NCBI RefSeq assembly: GCF_000706765.1
Contig: NZ_CP006018.1
Coordinates: 1,364,001 to 1,428,000, forward strand
DNA: 64,000 nucleotides
Origin: Bifidobacterium [indicum] DSM 20214 = LMG 11587
Lineage (GTDB): Bacteria > Actinomycetota > Actinomycetes > Actinomycetales > Bifidobacteriaceae
Direction: 5' to 3'
Made by a program: the position numbers and the translations under genes. This document shows positions 10,541-18,662 of this stretch, in pieces (within the stretch, counting starts at the first letter, position 1; every line of letters begins with the position of its first letter). The notes under the pieces are model-generated. The model saw only the letters and a list, made by a program, of their open reading frames with translations, ran no database searches and had not been told where the DNA came from.

Positions 10541-11599
10541 TCACTTCTCTTCGTCGGTGGAAGAAGCCTCCCCCGTCGCTTGTTCGCGCAGTTTCTGCTG
10601 GCGAGCCTCCTCGGACTCGATGCCGATCTTCCAACCGGTCAGTTTGGCGGCAAGACGGGCGTTCTGCCCCTCCTTGCCGATGGCCAGTGAGAGCTGGGCA
10701 TCCTTGATGAAGGCGATGGCCGTGCGGTTGGTCTCGCTGACGATTTCGACCTGCCGCACCACAGCGGGTGAGAGGGCCGCAGCCACATACTTTGCGGGGT
10801 CCTCGGACCAGTCGACGATGTCGATCTTCTCGGGTCCCAGGTTCTCCATGACGGCACGGACCCTGGCACCGGACGGGCCGATCAGGGCACCCTTGGGGTT
10901 GACCCCCTTGGAGGTGGCACGGACCGCAATCTTGGTGCGCGCACCGGCCTCGCGGGCGATGGACATGATGGAAACGGCCCCGGACACCAGCTCCGGCACC
11001 TCCCGCTCGAAGAGACGACGGACCAGTTCGGGATGGGACCGGGAAACCACAATCTCAGGCCCCTTGAGTCCACGGTTCACGTTGACCACATAGACCCGGA
11101 TACGCTCGCCATGCCTGTAGCGTTCACCAGGAACCTGCTCGCGCCTGGGGAGGATGGCCTCCACGTCTCCGACGGCCACATGCACATTACCCGGGTCGTT
11201 GGCGTCCTGTTGGACCACGCCGGTAATCAGGTGTCCCTTCTGCCCGGAGAAGGCACCGAAAATCCGTTCATCCTCAGCCTGGCGGAAGAGCTGGCGAATA
11301 ACCTGTCTTGCCGTGGAAGCGGCCAATCTGCCGAAGTCCTTGGGCGTGTCGTCGTATTCCTCCCCAAGGTCATATCCGGGGTGAGGATCGTATTCTGTGG
11401 GCTCCCGAGGGGTTTCGTCCTGGGCCCAGACGGTGAATGTGCCTGCCCGTGAATCCAGTTCCACCCTGGCATGGCGGGCTGCATGCGGCGATTTCTGGTA
11501 GGCAAGCAAAAGGGCCTCGCTCAAGGCTTGGTCCAAGGTCTCGGCATCAATCCCTTGCTCGTTAGCCAGCTGATGAATCTCAGCCAGGTCCAGTTCCAT
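10541..11599 (-). CDS. nusA: Transcription termination/antitermination factor NusA
   Basis: RNA polymerase-binding factor modulating pausing, termination and rRNA antitermination. The N-terminal domain (MELDLAEIHQLANEQGID) is followed by an S1 domain (GERYRHGERIRVYVVNVNRG) and two KH domains (GPSGARVRAVMENLGPEKIDIVDWS and LAIGKEGQNARLAAKLTGWKI, the latter shown here only as its key motif region). The C-terminal acidic repeats of E. coli NusA are absent, as in Actinobacteria. AGGAGG lies 7 bp before the ATG at 11599, which decides the start against an upstream frame opening at 11668. A 185-bp gap precedes infB. Confidence 0.95.
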   Translation of the reverse strand: MELDLAEIHQLANEQGIDAETLDQALSEALLLAYQKSPHAARHARVELDSRAGTFTVWAQDETPREPTEYDPHPGYDLGEEYDDTPKDFGRLAASTARQVIRQLFRQAEDERIFGAFSGQKGHLITGVVQQDANDPGNVHVAVGDVEAILPRREQVPGERYRHGERIRVYVVNVNRGLKGPEIVVSRSHPELVRRLFEREVPELVSGAVSIMSIAREAGARTKIAVRATSKGVNPKGALIGPSGARVRAVMENLGPEKIDIVDWSEDPAKYVAAALSPAVVRQVEIVSETNRTAIAFIKDAQLSLAIGKEGQNARLAAKLTGWKIGIESEEARQQKLREQATGEASSTDEEK

Positions 11600-11670
11600 G
11601 TCAAGACCTCCTATGAAGTTATCAGACCCTGCTTCTTCCTGGTCTGCAATCCCTACTATTCTAGCCATTC

Positions 11671-12606
11671 ATGCAGACACTCCAGGATTTCCGCCCCTCC
11701 AGCTCTTCAGGGCGTTCGAGGGGGCGAATCCTCCGTCTCATGTCAACGGCTTTTGCAGGACTTCTGCTGACTCCCGCCCTGGCTGCATGTTCCAATCCCA
11801 CCCCCATCAAGGTATCCGTCCAGGAGCCGGGAGGTCTCCGGACCAGTACCTGTGAAACCGCCTATTCCAGGGCCTCCACGCGGGAGCACCTGGATATGGG
11901 GCCTTTCGGTATCGCCACGGCGGAGTCTTATGAAGAAACCGCCCAGTCGTGGATAGATGCAGCCGTCGAGTGCCCCTCCAGACGTGATGAAGCGGCCGTC
12001 TACGCCGCCCGTGCCCACATGCGAGCCTGGCATGTACAGAGTGGGGAGGCCGCCGGGGCGAAGCCGTCCACAAGCCTCGCCATCTCCTCGTCCGACAACC
12101 TGGATACCGCCGCCGCAACCATGGGGAAGGAGGCGGCCACCCAGGCAGCCAAAGGCGAGGACATGGCTGGTTTCGCCATGTCGGTCCTGGCGGCACGCCA
12201 TGCCGGCGCGGAATGGATGCTGTCCCTGTCGGACGCCCATACCACGGCCGGGCAGATTCTGGTCTCCCACCTGGAAGCCGACCCGCGGCCAGGCACCTAC
12301 TCGGTCCAGGAACTCCTGACTCACCCTGACACCATCATCGACAAGGCCAACGGGCTTCGGGCCCCAACCACTGCCCTTGTGGAAATGAACGCCGCCCGTT
12401 CCATCCTGGCCTCCATCGATGCCATGTCCAAGACCACATCAGGAACCGGTAAGCACCAAGAAGGCTCGGCCGACGAGGCCGCCAGGAACCATCGGAAGGC
12501 CGTGCGGGAGTTGACCGACCTGGCCGTCTCCCACATATACCTCTCCCTGGCGTTCGGTTACCCCAATACCAAGACGGCCATCTTCGCGCCACTCTCCGCA
12601 TCCTGA
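11671..12606 (+). CDS. Putative lipoprotein of unknown function
   Basis: I do not recognise the family. The 311-residue product has a hydrophobic segment ending in a lipobox, ALAAC (Cys40 from the first ATG), so it is probably membrane-anchored outside the cell. The mature part is Ala-rich and likely helical, without obvious catalytic motifs. Its start is uncertain. The ATG at 11671 has no Shine-Dalgarno site, but a -10-like TATTCT at 11657-11662 would place the transcript start at or near it, suggesting a leaderless mRNA. A second ATG at 11740 gives a shorter, more typical signal peptide. It is divergent from nusA, 71 bp away. Confidence 0.6.
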   Translation: MQTLQDFRPSSSSGRSRGRILRLMSTAFAGLLLTPALAACSNPTPIKVSVQEPGGLRTSTCETAYSRASTREHLDMGPFGIATAESYEETAQSWIDAAVECPSRRDEAAVYAARAHMRAWHVQSGEAAGAKPSTSLAISSSDNLDTAAATMGKEAATQAAKGEDMAGFAMSVLAARHAGAEWMLSLSDAHTTAGQILVSHLEADPRPGTYSVQELLTHPDTIIDKANGLRAPTTALVEMNAARSILASIDAMSKTTSGTGKHQEGSADEAARNHRKAVRELTDLAVSHIYLSLAFGYPNTKTAIFAPLSAS

Positions 12607-12668
12607 CCCCGGTCCTCCAGTTGGGCAAGCCGGGAATTCAACCCCTGTCCCGGTTGATTTTCATGGTG

Positions 12669-12697
12669 TTGACGGTATCTAACGGTGTTAAGATAGA
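12669..12697 (+). promoter_or_regulatory. Sigma-70-type promoter with no gene assigned
   Basis: TTGACG at 12669-12674 and GATAGA at 12692-12697 are separated by exactly 17 bp. Transcription would start near 12704 and run toward the convergent tRNA-Ser gene. No open frame with a ribosome-binding site follows. Confidence 0.5.
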
Positions 12698-12967
12698 ACG
12701 TGTTCCGAGCGGCTATTCCGTTGGAACACGGGGGGTATCACCAAGTCAGCGTAGGGGATGGTGAACACTGTTCCTGCTCCCCTGCGTTGACGGGTGTCCG
12801 GCATACGGCTGCCACCCTCACTGAGCCGTCCCGGTGATTCATCAGTCTGGTTCAACTGCTTGCATGGTGCGAGAAACCTGACGAATAGACCGCTTTCAGC
12901 CTCTCTTCGTTCTTCTACCGGACTCCGCACTCGAACATCTCCGTGCACGAGTCCGACAGAACATAAG

Positions 12968-12993
12968 GAAAAAGCCCCGGGAATCCCAGGGCT
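12968..12993 (-). terminator. Intrinsic terminator of tRNA-Ser(CGA)
   Basis: On the - strand AGCCCTGGG and CCCGGGGCT form a 9-bp stem (one G-U pair) with a 3-nt loop, followed directly by a T5 run. It starts about 6 bp after the tRNA 3' end. Confidence 0.8.
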
Positions 12994-12998
12994 CTCAT

Positions 12999-13087
12999 TG
13001 GCGGTTGAGGAGAGATTCGAACTCTCGGAGGGGGTTGCCCTCACACGCTTTCGAGGCGTGCTCCTTAGACCGCTCGGACACTCAACC
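12999..13087 (-). tRNA. tRNA-Ser (anticodon CGA), CCA encoded
   Basis: On the - strand the acceptor arms GGTTGAG and CTCAACC pair. The anticodon stem-loop CACGC-CTCGAAA-GCGTG gives anticodon CGA (codon UCG). A long variable arm marks it as a class II tRNA. The T-arm contains GTTCGAATC. The discriminator base is G and the CCA end is encoded, unlike the other four tRNAs in this window. Confidence 0.93.
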
Positions 13088-13175
13088 AATGTCGTTGCAC
13101 GACGCTGCCGAACAACAACTTTTCCATTATGCCACACCTTCCCCGTCTGACAAACCGCGTGGCGCAGGAGCAGAG

Positions 13176-14177
13176 CTACAGGGTACGCCTGGCCCGGATG
13201 GACGCAGCCCGTGCCGCTAACTGGTCGTCAGGAGGATACTGCACATGCTCAAGTGTCAGACCGCAAGCCGCAATGGGACCTGTCGATCCTTCCCGGACGG
13301 GATGCTCCACCTTATCGGCGAACCATGAGACGGACCGTTTGCCCAACCCGACTCGGAGCGAGGCATTGACCAGGGATCGGACCATGTTGTGGGCGAAGGC
13401 ATCGGCCACAATCGTGAAGCAGACCAGCCCTGACTCCATCATCGGTGTGTCGTAGTTCATTCGGCCAGAGCCTGCACCCTCGATCGACTTGGCGGACGGT
13501 TCAATCAGCGAGCGTCTTTCAACCCTGTCCCAGCGTGCCAGCAGAACCTTCCGAATCGTGGTTCCACCCTCGTTGGCCGTGGCAAAGGACCCGAAGTCAT
13601 GCAACCCCAGGCAGGAGCCAACCGCCTGGTTCATGGCCTCCAGATCCAGGTGCCCATCAACGGGAAGGACAAACCCGCGCATCCTTGGGTCCAGGTCTTC
13701 CGGCCGGTCGCAGACCCGATAGACGTAGGTGCGTTCAAGTGCGGAAAATCGGGCATCAAACCCTGTTGGAGCCAGACCTAAATCATGAAGGGCAATATCA
13801 GAGGGCAGAAGATGCCGGAGCCGTCTCTTCAAGGCTTCTGCCGGATCCACGTCCATGTGCCCCCTGCAGGATTCTAGGATGGGTCGAGGCATATCCAGAT
13901 GGCAGACCTGATGGGATGCATGCACACCGGTATCGGTGCGACCAGCCACCACCAGGCGGGGATTCCACACCACTCCCTGGTTGTCTGCCCGCTTCCCCCG
14001 TTGGTGGGTGACCAGGGCCAGGGCTTCCTCCAGGCATCCCTGAACGGTCCTCAGCGAAGGTTGCCTGGCCCATCCATAGAAGTCCCCTCCCTGGTAGGCC
14101 AGATCAAGGCGCAACCTGACGGTATCTGACGGTTCATCCGCCTCCGGGGCGCTACCCTCTCTCAGATTCTCAGCCAT
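13176..14177 (-). CDS. truA: tRNA pseudouridine(38-40) synthase
   Basis: Modifies uridines 38, 39 and 40 of the tRNA anticodon stem-loop. Diagnostic motifs are AYQGGDFYGWARQPSLRTVQ, the catalytic AGRTDTGVHA and, near the C-terminus, DAFAHNMVRSLVNASLRVG. AAAGGAAAACCG just before the ATG at 14177 fixes the start over an in-frame codon at 14213, giving 333 residues. This is longer than E. coli TruA (270), with inserts around residues 85-105 and 225-250. It follows rplQ on the same strand after ~145 bp, a classical position at the end of the alpha ribosomal operon. Confidence 0.92.
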   Translation of the reverse strand: MAENLREGSAPEADEPSDTVRLRLDLAYQGGDFYGWARQPSLRTVQGCLEEALALVTHQRGKRADNQGVVWNPRLVVAGRTDTGVHASHQVCHLDMPRPILESCRGHMDVDPAEALKRRLRHLLPSDIALHDLGLAPTGFDARFSALERTYVYRVCDRPEDLDPRMRGFVLPVDGHLDLEAMNQAVGSCLGLHDFGSFATANEGGTTIRKVLLARWDRVERRSLIEPSAKSIEGAGSGRMNYDTPMMESGLVCFTIVADAFAHNMVRSLVNASLRVGLGKRSVSWFADKVEHPVREGSTGPIAACGLTLEHVQYPPDDQLAARAASIRARRTL

Positions 14178-14323
14178 CGGTTTTCCTTTGCACTTGGTAT
14201 ACCCTCCCCACACTCCAAGCCGGAGTCAACAAAACAAGAGGGACGGAATACGGAAGAGGGTCGGGAAGTAACTCCCGACCCTCGTTCAGACCTTAACGGC
14301 ACCTGCTGGCGCCTTTTCGAGGC

Positions 14324-14971
14324 TTACTTCTTGGAGGCCTCTTCGGCGTCCTCGGCCACGTCAGCTGCCTCTTCAGCAGCTTCTGCAGCTTCGTCAGCCT
14401 GATCAGCGGTCTTCTCCAGATCCTCGGCGGCCTCATCAGCCTGGGCCACGTCCGCACCGGACTCATTGGCATCGACAGCCTGGTTCACGGCATCCTCCGC
14501 AGCACCATCGGCGATGGCGGCATCGGCTGCTGCTGCAACCTCGGCATCCTCATCCTTGGCAGCCACCTTGGCGGCAGCCTCGGCCTCCTTGACGGTGGCC
14601 TTCTTGGCGGAGAGGGGCTCGGTCACGAGCTCGATCACAGCCTGCGGGGCGTTGTCTCCACGACGCGGAGCAATCTTGGTGATACGGGTGTATCCACCTT
14701 CACGCTGCTCCATCTGCTCTGCAATCTGGGTGAAGAGGATGTGGACCACGGACTTGTCGCGGATGACCCTCATGACCCTGCGTCGGGACGAAAGATCCCC
14801 ACGCTTGGCGAAGGTGATCAGACGCTCGGCCAGGGGACGAAGCCTCTTGGCCTTGGGCAGGGTGGTGGTGATACGACCATGGGCAAACAGGCTGGTGGCC
14901 ATGTTGGCCAGCATCAGCCGCTCATGGGCCGGGCTGGAGGCCAGACGTGGGCCCTTGCTGGGTTTTGGCAT
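14324..14971 (-). CDS. rplQ: 50S ribosomal protein L17 with long acidic tail
   Basis: The first ~119 residues are a normal L17: [20 protein letters not shown], then [23 protein letters not shown] and [12 protein letters not shown]. They are followed by ~96 residues made almost wholly of Ala, Glu, Asp and Lys, with no aromatic residues. That doubles the usual length of about 120. The tail is predicted to be helical and strongly acidic, which is unusual on an rRNA-binding protein. It is the last ribosomal gene of the alpha segment, 126 bp after the rpoA stop. Confidence 0.95.
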   Translation of the reverse strand: MPKPSKGPRLASSPAHERLMLANMATSLFAHGRITTTLPKAKRLRPLAERLITFAKRGDLSSRRRVMRVIRDKSVVHILFTQIAEQMEQREGGYTRITKIAPRRGDNAPQAVIELVTEPLSAKKATVKEAEAAAKVAAKDEDAEVAAAADAAIADGAAEDAVNQAVDANESGADVAQADEAAEDLEKTADQADEAAEAAEEAADVAEDAEEASKK

Positions 14972-15102
14972 TGGATTATCTCCTTACAGGCCCCGGTGAC
15001 CAGGTGGGCATTCGCCCGAACATCCGATCCCGGGGATCTCTTACTTCAGCGGGCGCCGCGACAGAACTCCGGCATCCGCTCCTACGAAGGCTGACGGCAT
15101 CC

Positions 15103-16098
15103 TCACTCGTCATCAGGCGAGAAGAAGGTGCCCCCTTCGAGATTGTTGGCATCGAATCCCAAAGGCGAAGCCTTCAGGGAGAGACCCATGCTTTCGAGCT
15201 TCTCCTTGACCTCGTCGATGGACTTCATACCGAAGTTGCGGATGTCAAGCAGGTCCTGCTCGGTGTGCGAAACCAGCTCACCGATGGTATGGATACCTTC
15301 GCGCTTGAGGCAGTTGTATGAACGCTGCGTCAGGTTCAGGTCCTCAATCGGCACGGACATCTCCGGATCGGCCTCTTCCACGACCGGCTCCGGGCCGACT
15401 TCCACGCCCTCGGCCTGGGTGTTGAGCTCACGGCAGAGACCGAAGAGCTCCACCAGGGTGGAACCTGCCGAAGCGACGGCATCACGCGGAGAGATGGCCG
15501 GCTTGGTCTCGACATCCAGGACCAGCTTGTCGAAGTCCGTGCGCTGCTCAACACGTGTGGCCTCGACCTTGTAGCTGACCTTCAGGACGGGCGAGTAGAT
15601 GGAGTCGACCGGAATCCGGCCGATCTCGTCGCCGTCCTGCTTGTTGAGCTGAGCCTGGACATAGCCACGACCCCTCTCAACGGTGAACTCAATCTCCAAC
15701 TCCCCATCATCGGCCAGGGTGGCGATGTGGAGGTCGGGGTTGGCGATGGTGACGCCGGCCGGCGGGGTGATGTCCCCGGCGGTGGCCTCGCCCTTGCCGC
15801 TCTTACGCAGGTACATGACCACAGGCTCGTCGTACTCACTGGTCAGCACGATGCCCTTGATGTTGAGGAGGATCTCGGTCACGTCCTCTTCCACACCGGG
15901 CAGGGTGGTGAACTCATGCAGGGCTCCGGAAATACGGACCGAGGTGACGGCCGCACCGGGGATGGAGCTCAGCAGGGTACGTCGGAGCGAGTTGCCCAGT
16001 GTGTAACCAAAACCGGGCTCCAGGGGCTCGATGGTGAAGCGTGAGCGCTGGGCATTGACGACTTCTTCAGTAAGTGTCGGACGCTGTGCAATAAGCAC
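15103..16098 (-). CDS. rpoA: DNA-directed RNA polymerase subunit alpha
   Basis: Scaffold subunit for polymerase assembly and a target of activators and UP elements. The N-terminal domain shows [21 protein letters not shown] and the dimerisation/beta-contact motifs that follow. The C-terminal domain shows the helix-hairpin-helix region [23 protein letters not shown] and [20 protein letters not shown]. The start is a GTG at 16098 with AAAGGA 8 bp upstream, giving 331 residues. The frame opening at 16137 adds non-conserved residues. Confidence 0.96.
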   Translation of the reverse strand: MLIAQRPTLTEEVVNAQRSRFTIEPLEPGFGYTLGNSLRRTLLSSIPGAAVTSVRISGALHEFTTLPGVEEDVTEILLNIKGIVLTSEYDEPVVMYLRKSGKGEATAGDITPPAGVTIANPDLHIATLADDGELEIEFTVERGRGYVQAQLNKQDGDEIGRIPVDSIYSPVLKVSYKVEATRVEQRTDFDKLVLDVETKPAISPRDAVASAGSTLVELFGLCRELNTQAEGVEVGPEPVVEEADPEMSVPIEDLNLTQRSYNCLKREGIHTIGELVSHTEQDLLDIRNFGMKSIDEVKEKLESMGLSLKASPLGFDANNLEGGTFFSPDDE

Positions 16099-16174
16099 TG
16101 TTGCTATCCTTTCAGCTCCGACCGGCGGTGCACACACCGGTCTTCGCGGGTGGATTCCATGGTTTTTCTAGTGC

Positions 16175-16573
16175 TCAGACGCGACGGCGCTTGGGGGGAC
16201 GGACACCATTATGTGCCTGTGGAGTCACATCGGAGATGGAACCGACCTCGAGACCTGCGGACTGCAGGGAACGAATGGCGGTCTCACGACCCGAGCCGGG
16301 GCCCTTGACGAAAACGTCCACCTTCTTGACGCCATGCTCCATGGCCTTGCGTGCGGCAGACTCCGCGGCCATACCCGCTGCGTAGGGCGTGGACTTACGG
16401 GAGCCCTTGAAACCGACATCGCCACCGGAGGCCCAGGCGACGACTGCGCCGGAGGGGTCAGTGATGGAGATGATGGTGTTGTTGAATGTTGACTTGATAT
16501 GCGCCTGCCCGACGGGAACCGACTTGCGGTCCCTGCGACGAGGCTTGCGCGCGGCCTGCTTTGCTGCTGCCAT
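16175..16573 (-). CDS. rpsK: 30S ribosomal protein S11
   Basis: Platform protein contacting 16S rRNA near the decoding region. The 132-residue length is normal. Conserved stretches include [34 protein letters not shown] and [18 protein letters not shown] at the C-terminus. It sits between rpsM and rpoA as in the standard alpha operon. Confidence 0.96.
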   Translation of the reverse strand: MAAAKQAARKPRRRDRKSVPVGQAHIKSTFNNTIISITDPSGAVVAWASGGDVGFKGSRKSTPYAAGMAAESAARKAMEHGVKKVDVFVKGPGSGRETAIRSLQSAGLEVGSISDVTPQAHNGVRPPKRRRV

Positions 16574-16656
16574 TGATCCTCGTTTCCTTCTAACGAATTA
16601 CTGAATTGCTTACCCGGGACGGTCGGAGCACCGCTCCCCCGATCCCGAATCCGGCC

Positions 16657-17034
16657 TTACTTGGTCGCCTTCTTCTTTCCGGCGACTGTGCGCTTCGGTC
16701 CCTTACGGGTACGGGCGTTGGTCTTGGTGCGCTGACCACGCACGGGCAGACCCCTGCGGTGGCGCTGGCCCTGATAGCAATTGATCTGGATCTTACGGCG
16801 AATATCGGCGTCAATCTCACGACGCAGATCACCCTCGATCTTATAGTTGCCTTCGAGGTAATCACGCAGCGTAATCAGCTGCTCATCCGTGAGATCCTTG
16901 ACGCGGGTGTCCGGATTCACTCCGGTCGCGGCAAGTGTTTCCTTGGCACGAGTGCGCCCGACACCGAAGATATAGGTGAGGGCTATCTCGATGCGCTTCT
17001 CGTTGGGGATGTCGACTCCGGCAAGACGTGCCAT
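16657..17034 (-). CDS. rpsM: 30S ribosomal protein S13
   Basis: Head protein that contacts the 50S subunit and P-site t[22 protein letters not shown] is the canonical N-terminus. The ATG at 17034 has AAAGGAATCGCA directly upstream, so the longer frame to 17070 is not used. The basic C-terminus ([14 protein letters not shown]) is typical. 125 residues. Confidence 0.96.
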   Translation of the reverse strand: MARLAGVDIPNEKRIEIALTYIFGVGRTRAKETLAATGVNPDTRVKDLTDEQLITLRDYLEGNYKIEGDLRREIDADIRRKIQINCYQGQRHRRGLPVRGQRTKTNARTRKGPKRTVAGKKKATK

Positions 17035-17163
17035 TGCGATTCCTTTTGTTCTACGCAGGTCGTGCACCAAGTCATCCGGTCTCCCGGCCCGGGCCTGCGC
17101 ACCCGGGGTTCAGCCTGTCGGCTGTGACTTAGCGCCTTTGTTTCATTGCCGCTGGAAATCCGC

Positions 17164-17277
17164 TCAGCCCTGGCGCTGCTTGTGGCGCGGGTTTTTGCAG
17201 ATCACCATGACGCGGCCGTGTCGACGAATCACGCGGCAGTTCTCGCAGATTCTCTTCACACTAGGGCTGACCTTCAT
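17164..17277 (-). CDS. rpmJ: 50S ribosomal protein L36
   Basis: A 37-residue protein beginning [14 protein letters not shown] and ending RHKQRQG. The zinc ligands C-x2-C...C-x4-H are present (CENC, then VICKNPRH), so this is the zinc-binding (C+) form of L36. It lies between infA and rpsM, its standard place. The start has a pyrimidine-rich leader with AAAGGAAAACC before the ATG. Confidence 0.94.
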   Translation of the reverse strand: MKVSPSVKRICENCRVIRRHGRVMVICKNPRHKQRQG

Positions 17278-17301
17278 GGTTTTCCTTTACTTGTGTACCT
17301 A

Positions 17302-17520
17302 TCACTTGTACCGGTACGTAATACGACCGCGGTTCAGATCGTAGGGACTCATTTCAAGCACCACCCTGTCCTGGGGCAGGATACGGATGTAGTTCTTGCG
17401 CATCTTGCCTGAAATGGTGGCCAGGACAATGTGCTTGTTCTCGAGCTCGACGCGAAACATTGCATTCGGCAACGCCTCGACGACACGCCCTTCAACTTCA
17501 ATCACACCATCTTTTGCCAT
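17302..17520 (-). CDS. infA: Translation initiation factor IF-1
   Basis: Binds the 30S A site during initiation. The 72-residue OB-fold protein reads [20 protein letters not shown] at the N-terminus, with [16 protein letters not shown] and [17 protein letters not shown] following. The ATG at 17520 with GAAGG upstream is preferred to the frame start at 17574. It is the first gene of the leftward infA-rpmJ-rpsM-rpsK-rpoA-rplQ unit and has its own promoter. Confidence 0.96.
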   Translation of the reverse strand: MAKDGVIEVEGRVVEALPNAMFRVELENKHIVLATISGKMRKNYIRILPQDRVVLEMSPYDLNRGRITYRYK

Positions 17521-17554
17521 AAGCCTTCTATCCGATCCTCGGCTGATTACACAA

Positions 17555-17570
17555 CGTGTCAGAAGACACG
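17555..17570 (-). other. Small hairpin in the infA leader
   Basis: CGTGTC and GACACG form a 6-bp stem with a 4-nt loop, about 35 bp before the infA ATG and inside the predicted transcript. Its role is unknown; a leader-control element is possible. Confidence 0.35.
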
Positions 17571-17580
17571 CCAACTTGCA

Positions 17581-17586
17581 AGTATA
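17581..17586 (-). promoter_or_regulatory. Extended -10 promoter of the infA operon
   Basis: The - strand reads TGC-TATACT, an extended -10 element. The -35 region is weak (TTACTG at 17 bp spacing). It would start the infA-rpoA-rplQ transcript about 55 bp before the infA ATG. Confidence 0.55.
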
Positions 17587-17628
17587 GCACCTTCAATAAC
17601 GCTCAGTAAAGTGGCGTGTTGATATAGC

Positions 17629-17680
17629 AAAAAAGCCGCACCCATACGACCCGCTATGCAATCCAATCATAGCAGCGTAT
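17629..17680 (-). terminator. Possible terminator downstream of hsp20
   Basis: On the - strand ATACG...CGTAT and an inner GCTATG/CATAGC pair form an imperfect hairpin (17644-17680). A T6 run follows about 9 nt later (17634-17629). The gap between stem and T-run makes this weak. Confidence 0.35.
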
Positions 17681-17815
17681 CGGAACGGCTTCTCCAATCA
17701 GCCAGCAGACATGAAAAACCGCGGACCGATCGGTGGTGGAGATTACCCGATTCAGCCCGCGGAGCTTTTAAACCGCCCGATACGCGATCTTCAGCGCCTT
17801 GGCGAGAGGGGAACC

Positions 17816-18280
17816 TCAGTCCTCGATGGCGATGGTCTTCTTGTTCTCGACCGGCTTGACACTGGCCTTGGGCAGGCTGATCGCCAAGGTCCCGTTGGTG
17901 TACTTGGCATGGATGTCTTCCTGACGGACCTGGTCGCCCACATAGAAACTCCTGGAGCATGAACCGGTGTACCGCTCACGCCGAATCCAGCGCCCCTTGT
18001 CGTCCTTGTCGCCCTGATCATCGCTCTTCTGGGCGGAGACCACCAGATACCCGTTCTCCAGGCGCAGTGCGATGTCCTTCTTGTCGAATCCAGGCATGTC
18101 CACATCGATCCGATACTGATCTTCCGTCTCGCGGACATCCGTATTCATCAGGATACTGTTCATTGCAAGCCCCTTTCCATCGCCCTGGCGACGGGAGTCA
18201 TGCCAGTTGTTGAAGAAGGGATCGTCAAAGAAATCACCGAAAATCGAGTTGTTCATCAATGCAGGGAACATAGCCATCAT
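17816..18280 (-). CDS. hsp20: Hsp20/alpha-crystallin family small heat-shock protein
   Basis: ATP-independent holdase that binds unfolding proteins. The 154-residue protein has a short Phe-rich N-terminal arm (FGDFFDDPFFNNW). The alpha-crystallin domain runs from about residue 45 (MNTDVRETEDQYRIDVDMPG) to 140, including the hallmark NGTLAISLPK (G-x-L) near the C-terminus. Two adjacent ATG codons (18280 and 18277) follow AAGGAG; the second has the better spacing. A HAIR operator lies ~170 bp upstream, predicting HspR repression and heat induction. It lies between infA and the divergent gdhA. Confidence 0.92.
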   Translation of the reverse strand: MMAMFPALMNNSIFGDFFDDPFFNNWHDSRRQGDGKGLAMNSILMNTDVRETEDQYRIDVDMPGFDKKDIALRLENGYLVVSAQKSDDQGDKDDKGRWIRRERYTGSCSRSFYVGDQVRQEDIHAKYTNGTLAISLPKASVKPVENKKTIAIED

Positions 18281-18662
18281 TGCGCTCCTTCAGTACCATC
18301 TGTCCGAATATCCCGGCAGCCGCCCCGCACCCCCACTCGGAAACACGTGGATGGCGGGACATCCGAGGTCTTCGCCCCTTCGTTGCCTGTCACTGTATTC
18401 AATCCCCCAGGCACCCAGATCATGCCCGGATTTCACTCTGAGGCAAAAACTTGAGTGTACAGGACTCAAGTTTTGCTTCCACACATTCCGCCTGCCGAGA
18501 GATAACCGCCCATATGTCAGACACTTCAGGGCCTGACCCTTGTTTCCGCACAAGGCCGGACTTTAGAATGAAACCGATTCGCCAAACCGGCAACAGCGGA
18601 TGGGGACACGATTCCCGCCGTGCAGCCGACTGTCAAGAACCATCAAGACTAAGGAGCCTTGT
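18281..18662. other. Divergent regulatory region between hsp20 and gdhA
   Basis: No gene is present. The 382-bp spacer holds a perfect HAIR element at 18450-18470. A weak leftward promoter (TTGCCT, 17 bp, ATGATC) lies on its hsp20 side. Nothing else is recognisable. Confidence 0.6.
18450..18470. promoter_or_regulatory. HAIR operator (HspR-binding inverted repeat)
   Basis: CTTGAGT at 18450-18456 and ACTCAAG at 18464-18470 are separated by 7 bp, an exact match to the CTTGAGT-N7-ACTCAAG HAIR consensus of actinobacterial heat-shock genes. The symmetry extends outward into A/T-rich arms (18446-18474). Confidence 0.9.

Larger units (their letters stand above)
12607..12998. other. Gene-free stretch with a promoter and inverted repeats
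   Basis: No convincing coding frame is present. The stretch holds a rightward promoter at 12669-12697 and a GTGTTCC...GGAACAC repeat (12700-12706 with 12722-12728). It also holds a GC-rich stem near 12750-12786 and the leftward tRNA-Ser terminator at 12968-12993. A non-coding transcript is possible. Confidence 0.5.

Noticed and set aside
12698-12970. tmRNA, RNase P RNA or SRP RNA at the orphan promoter
   Set aside because: None of the universally conserved cores of these RNAs could be found on either strand.
12794-13150. A 118-codon frame on the + strand
   Set aside because: It runs through the tRNA-Ser gene in antisense and lacks a ribosome-binding site.
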